In this document: piece by piece, positions 3,908-5,935 of the stretch
Layout of the letters: every line of letters starts with the position of its first letter
Numbering within the stretch: position 1 is the stretch's first letter
Assembly: GCA_902494625.1 (NCBI GenBank)
Contig: CABUUB010000095.1
Span: 1-5,935, forward strand
Length of the DNA: 5,935 nucleotides
DNA from: an uncultured Collinsella sp.
GTDB lineage: Bacteria > Actinomycetota > Coriobacteriia > Coriobacteriales > Coriobacteriaceae
Direction of reading: 5' to 3'
Position numbers and translations under genes: made by a program
Notes under the pieces: generated by a model
Database searches by the model: none
What the model was told of the DNA's origin: nothing
The model's input: the letters and a program-made list of their open reading frames with translations, nothing else

Positions 3908-5935
3908 TTGCGCCTGCCGCCGCCGTTGGCGCCCTGACGCCCCTGTGCCGCGCGATTGCGACCGGCGGTGTTCTGCGCGCGCGACATGCCGCCGTATCCC
4001 TTGCTGCCTTTGGGTCCCTTGCCGGCGGCGCCACCGTGGGCCTTGCCGCCCTTCTTGCCGGCCCCATGTCCGCCGCCAGCAGACGTCTCGCCCGGGCGCG
4101 GCGGTACGGGACGGATCAGGCAATGCTTGGTGTAGCCGATCAGATCACGACGGCCAGCCTTTTCCAGCGCCTCGCGCACGAGTTTGTAGTTCTCGGGCTT
4201 GCGATACTGGATGAGCGCGCGTTGCATGGCCTTCTCGTGCGGGTCGCGCGCCACATAGATTGGCTCCATGGTGCGCGGATCCACGCCAGTGTAGTACATG
4301 CACGTCGACATGGTGGACGGCGTGGGGTAGAAGTCCTGCACCTGCTCGGGCATGTAGCCCATGTCGCGCACGGCTTCGGCAAGGTCCACGGCTTCCTTCA
4401 TCGTCGAGCCGGGGTGGCTCGAGATCAGATACGGCACTACGTACTGCTTGAGTCCGTATTCGCGGTTCAGGCGCTCAAATTTGCGACAGAACGCATCGTA
4501 GACGGCGCGGCTCGGCTTGCCCATCACGGAGAGCACCGCGTCGCTCACATGCTCGGGCGCCACGCGTAGCTGGCCCGAGACGTGATGCTCCAGCAGCTCG
4601 CGCAAAAACTCGTCCGAGGCATCGGCCATAGTGTAGTCAAAACGGATGCCGCTGCGGACGAAGACCTTCTTGACGCCCGGCAGCTGGCGCAGGTCGCGTA
4701 GCAGCTGCGTGTAGCCGCTCTCGTCGACCACCATGTTCTTGCACACGTTCGGCCACAGGCAGCGCTTGTTCTTGCACACGCCGTGCTTGAGCTGCTTGTC
4801 GCAGGCCGGGCGGCTAAAGTTTGCCGTCGGTCCGCCCACGTCGTTGATGTAGCCCTTAAACTCGGGATCGCGCGTGAGCAGCTCGGCCTCGCGCATGATC
4901 GAGTCGTGGCTGCGCATCTGCAACACGCGGCCCTGGTGGAAGGTGAGCGCGCAAAACGAGCACTCGCCAAAACAGCCGCGGTTGGAGCTAATGGAAAACT
5001 TGATCTCGGCAAAGGCCGGCACGCCGCCTGCCGCGTCGTAGTCGGGATGCCAATCGCGTGCGTAGGGGAGTTCGGCAACCTCGTCCATCTCGTCGGTGGT
5101 GAGTGTTGCCGACGGCGGGTTCTGCACCACGTACACGCTGTTGGGATATGGCTCTACCAAGCGATGGCCGGTGATAGGGTCCATATTTTGCTGCTGCACG
5201 TTAAAGCTGCGGGCGTAGTTGAGCTTGTCGGCGGTAAGGTCGTCCCAGCTGGGCAGCAGGTCGTAGTCGTAGACCTCGTCGAGCGAACCCGTGCGGTAAA
5301 CGGTGCCGTTGATATAGGTGATCTGATCGACGGGCAGCCCCGCGTCGAGCGCGTCGGCGATCTCGACGATCGCGTGCTCGCCCATGCCGTAGATGAGGAT
5401 GTCGGCGCCCGAGTCGAGCAGTACCGAGCGCTTGAGCTTGTCCTGCCAGTAGTCGTAGTGGGCCAGGCGGCGCAGGCTTGCCTCGATGCCGCCGATGATG
5501 ATGGGGGCGTCCTTGAACGTCTGACGGATGAGATTGCCGTAGACCGTGACGGCACGGTTGGGGCGGTGACCTTCCTCGCCGCCGGGGGTATAGGCGTCGG
5601 TGTGGCGGCGGTGCTTGGTTACCGAATAGTGGTTGACCATGGAGTCCATGTTGCCGGCGCTGACGAGAAACCCCAGGCGCGGCTCGCCGAGCACAGTGAT
5701 GCTGGCGGGGTCGGTCCAGTCGGGCTGGCAGATGATGCCCACTTTGTAGCCGTGCGCGTCGAGTACGCGGCTGATGATAGCCATGCCAAAGCTCGGATGG
5801 TCCACGTAGGCATCACCGCAGATATAGACGAAGTCGCACTGGTCCCAGCCGCGCGCATCCATGTCGGCGCGGCTGACGGGGAGGAACTTATCGCGGCCCG
5901 GGCGCCAGGGACGGGCGGGCGCTGCCGGGGTATGA
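3904..5935 (-). CDS. YgiQ-family radical SAM protein (partial at its N-terminus)
   Basis: The frame runs off the right edge; 676 residues are visible. The ATG at 5862 is internal: upstream, in frame, is FLPVSRAD followed by MDARGWDQCDF, matching the usual YgiQ N-terminal FLP-x-SR...GWD block, so the true start lies beyond the window. Numbering below counts from that ATG. After the N-terminal region (GDAYVDHPSFG, GGIEASLRR) comes the iron-sulfur motif CFGECSFC with C297, C301 and C304 (CX3CX2C), which holds the 4Fe-4S cluster that cleaves S-adenosylmethionine. A second cysteine group follows at about 351-373 (ACDK...GVCKNKRC...VCKN). The C-terminal region has QDFYPTPSTMS and YTGVDP, typical of the family's extra domain. 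The family is widespread but its reaction is not established. Residues about 585-652 form a Gly/Lys/Arg-rich tail unlike the conserved body. The gene is convergent with the CPBP gene and overlaps it by 4 bases. Its promoter is outside the window. Confidence 0.93.
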   Translation of the reverse strand, partial: HTPAAPARPWRPGRDKFLPVSRADMDARGWDQCDFVYICGDAYVDHPSFGMAIISRVLDAHGYKVGIICQPDWTDPASITVLGEPRLGFLVSAGNMDSMVNHYSVTKHRRHTDAYTPGGEEGHRPNRAVTVYGNLIRQTFKDAPIIIGGIEASLRRLAHYDYWQDKLKRSVLLDSGADILIYGMGEHAIVEIADALDAGLPVDQITYINGTVYRTGSLDEVYDYDLLPSWDDLTADKLNYARSFNVQQQNMDPITGHRLVEPYPNSVYVVQNPPSATLTTDEMDEVAELPYARDWHPDYDAAGGVPAFAEIKFSISSNRGCFGECSFCALTFHQGRVLQMRSHDSIMREAELLTRDPEFKGYINDVGGPTANFSRPACDKQLKHGVCKNKRCLWPNVCKNMVVDESGYTQLLRDLRQLPGVKKVFVRSGIRFDYTMADASDEFLRELLEHHVSGQLRVAPEHVSDAVLSVMGKPSRAVYDAFCRKFERLNREYGLKQYVVPYLISSHPGSTMKEAVDLAEAVRDMGYMPEQVQDFYPTPSTMSTCMYYTGVDPRTMEPIYVARDPHEKAMQRALIQYRKPENYKLVREALEKAGRRDLIGYTKHCLIRPVPPRPGETSAGGGHGAGKKGGKAHGGAAGKGPKGSKGYGGMSRAQNTAGRNRAAQGRQGANGGGRRN

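Noticed and set aside
3871..4569. Plus-strand open frame of 232 codons opposite the 3' half of the YgiQ gene
   Set aside because: It lies fully antisense to a well-conserved gene. High GC leaves opposite frames open, and the translation shows no family motif.
5860..5862. Minus-strand ATG at 5862 as the true YgiQ start
   Set aside because: In-frame upstream codons encode the conserved FLPVSR block and run to the window edge, so the gene starts outside.

Overview
The window looks like chromosomal DNA from a high-GC Coriobacteriia actinobacterium, probably Collinsella or a close relative. This rests on base composition, codon use and gene types; there is no rRNA or marker gene to prove it. It carries one partial gene at each edge and four complete genes.

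Positions 1-2535, plus strand, read as the end of one transcription unit. The first 97 bases encode a C-terminus resembling the small-subunit domain of [FeFe] hydrogenases. Two bases later starts a lipoprotein solute-binding protein of the NitT/TauT (SsuA/ThiY-like) class. Three bases after that comes a single gene in which the membrane permease and the ATPase of the same importer are fused. Together these make a compact two-gene ABC importer of unknown substrate, apparently co-transcribed with a hydrogenase. The ATPase half is unusually short between Walker A and the Q-loop.

Positions 2536-2995 are a regulatory and repeat-rich interval around a small RelB/DinJ-like antitoxin gene. Upstream of it lie a weak extended -10 promoter, a perfect 8-bp inverted repeat at the likely start of transcription, and a leader with a perfect 12-bp stem enclosing a second hairpin. 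No toxin gene is present. The last dozen antitoxin codons and its stop codon come from two copies of a GTCCCCAA...CTAGT repeat, so the protein tail appears to have been replaced by repeat sequence.

Positions 2996-3907, plus strand, encode a CPBP-family intramembrane protease-like protein with its catalytic motifs intact. Its gene is convergent with a large YgiQ-family radical SAM gene on the minus strand (3904-5935), which runs off the right edge. The two stop codons share one CTAG palindrome, so there is no intergenic terminator space.

I see no mobile element, CRISPR array, tRNA or rRNA. The most interesting parts are the structured leader with the orphan, repeat-tailed antitoxin, and the hydrogenase-linked fused importer.
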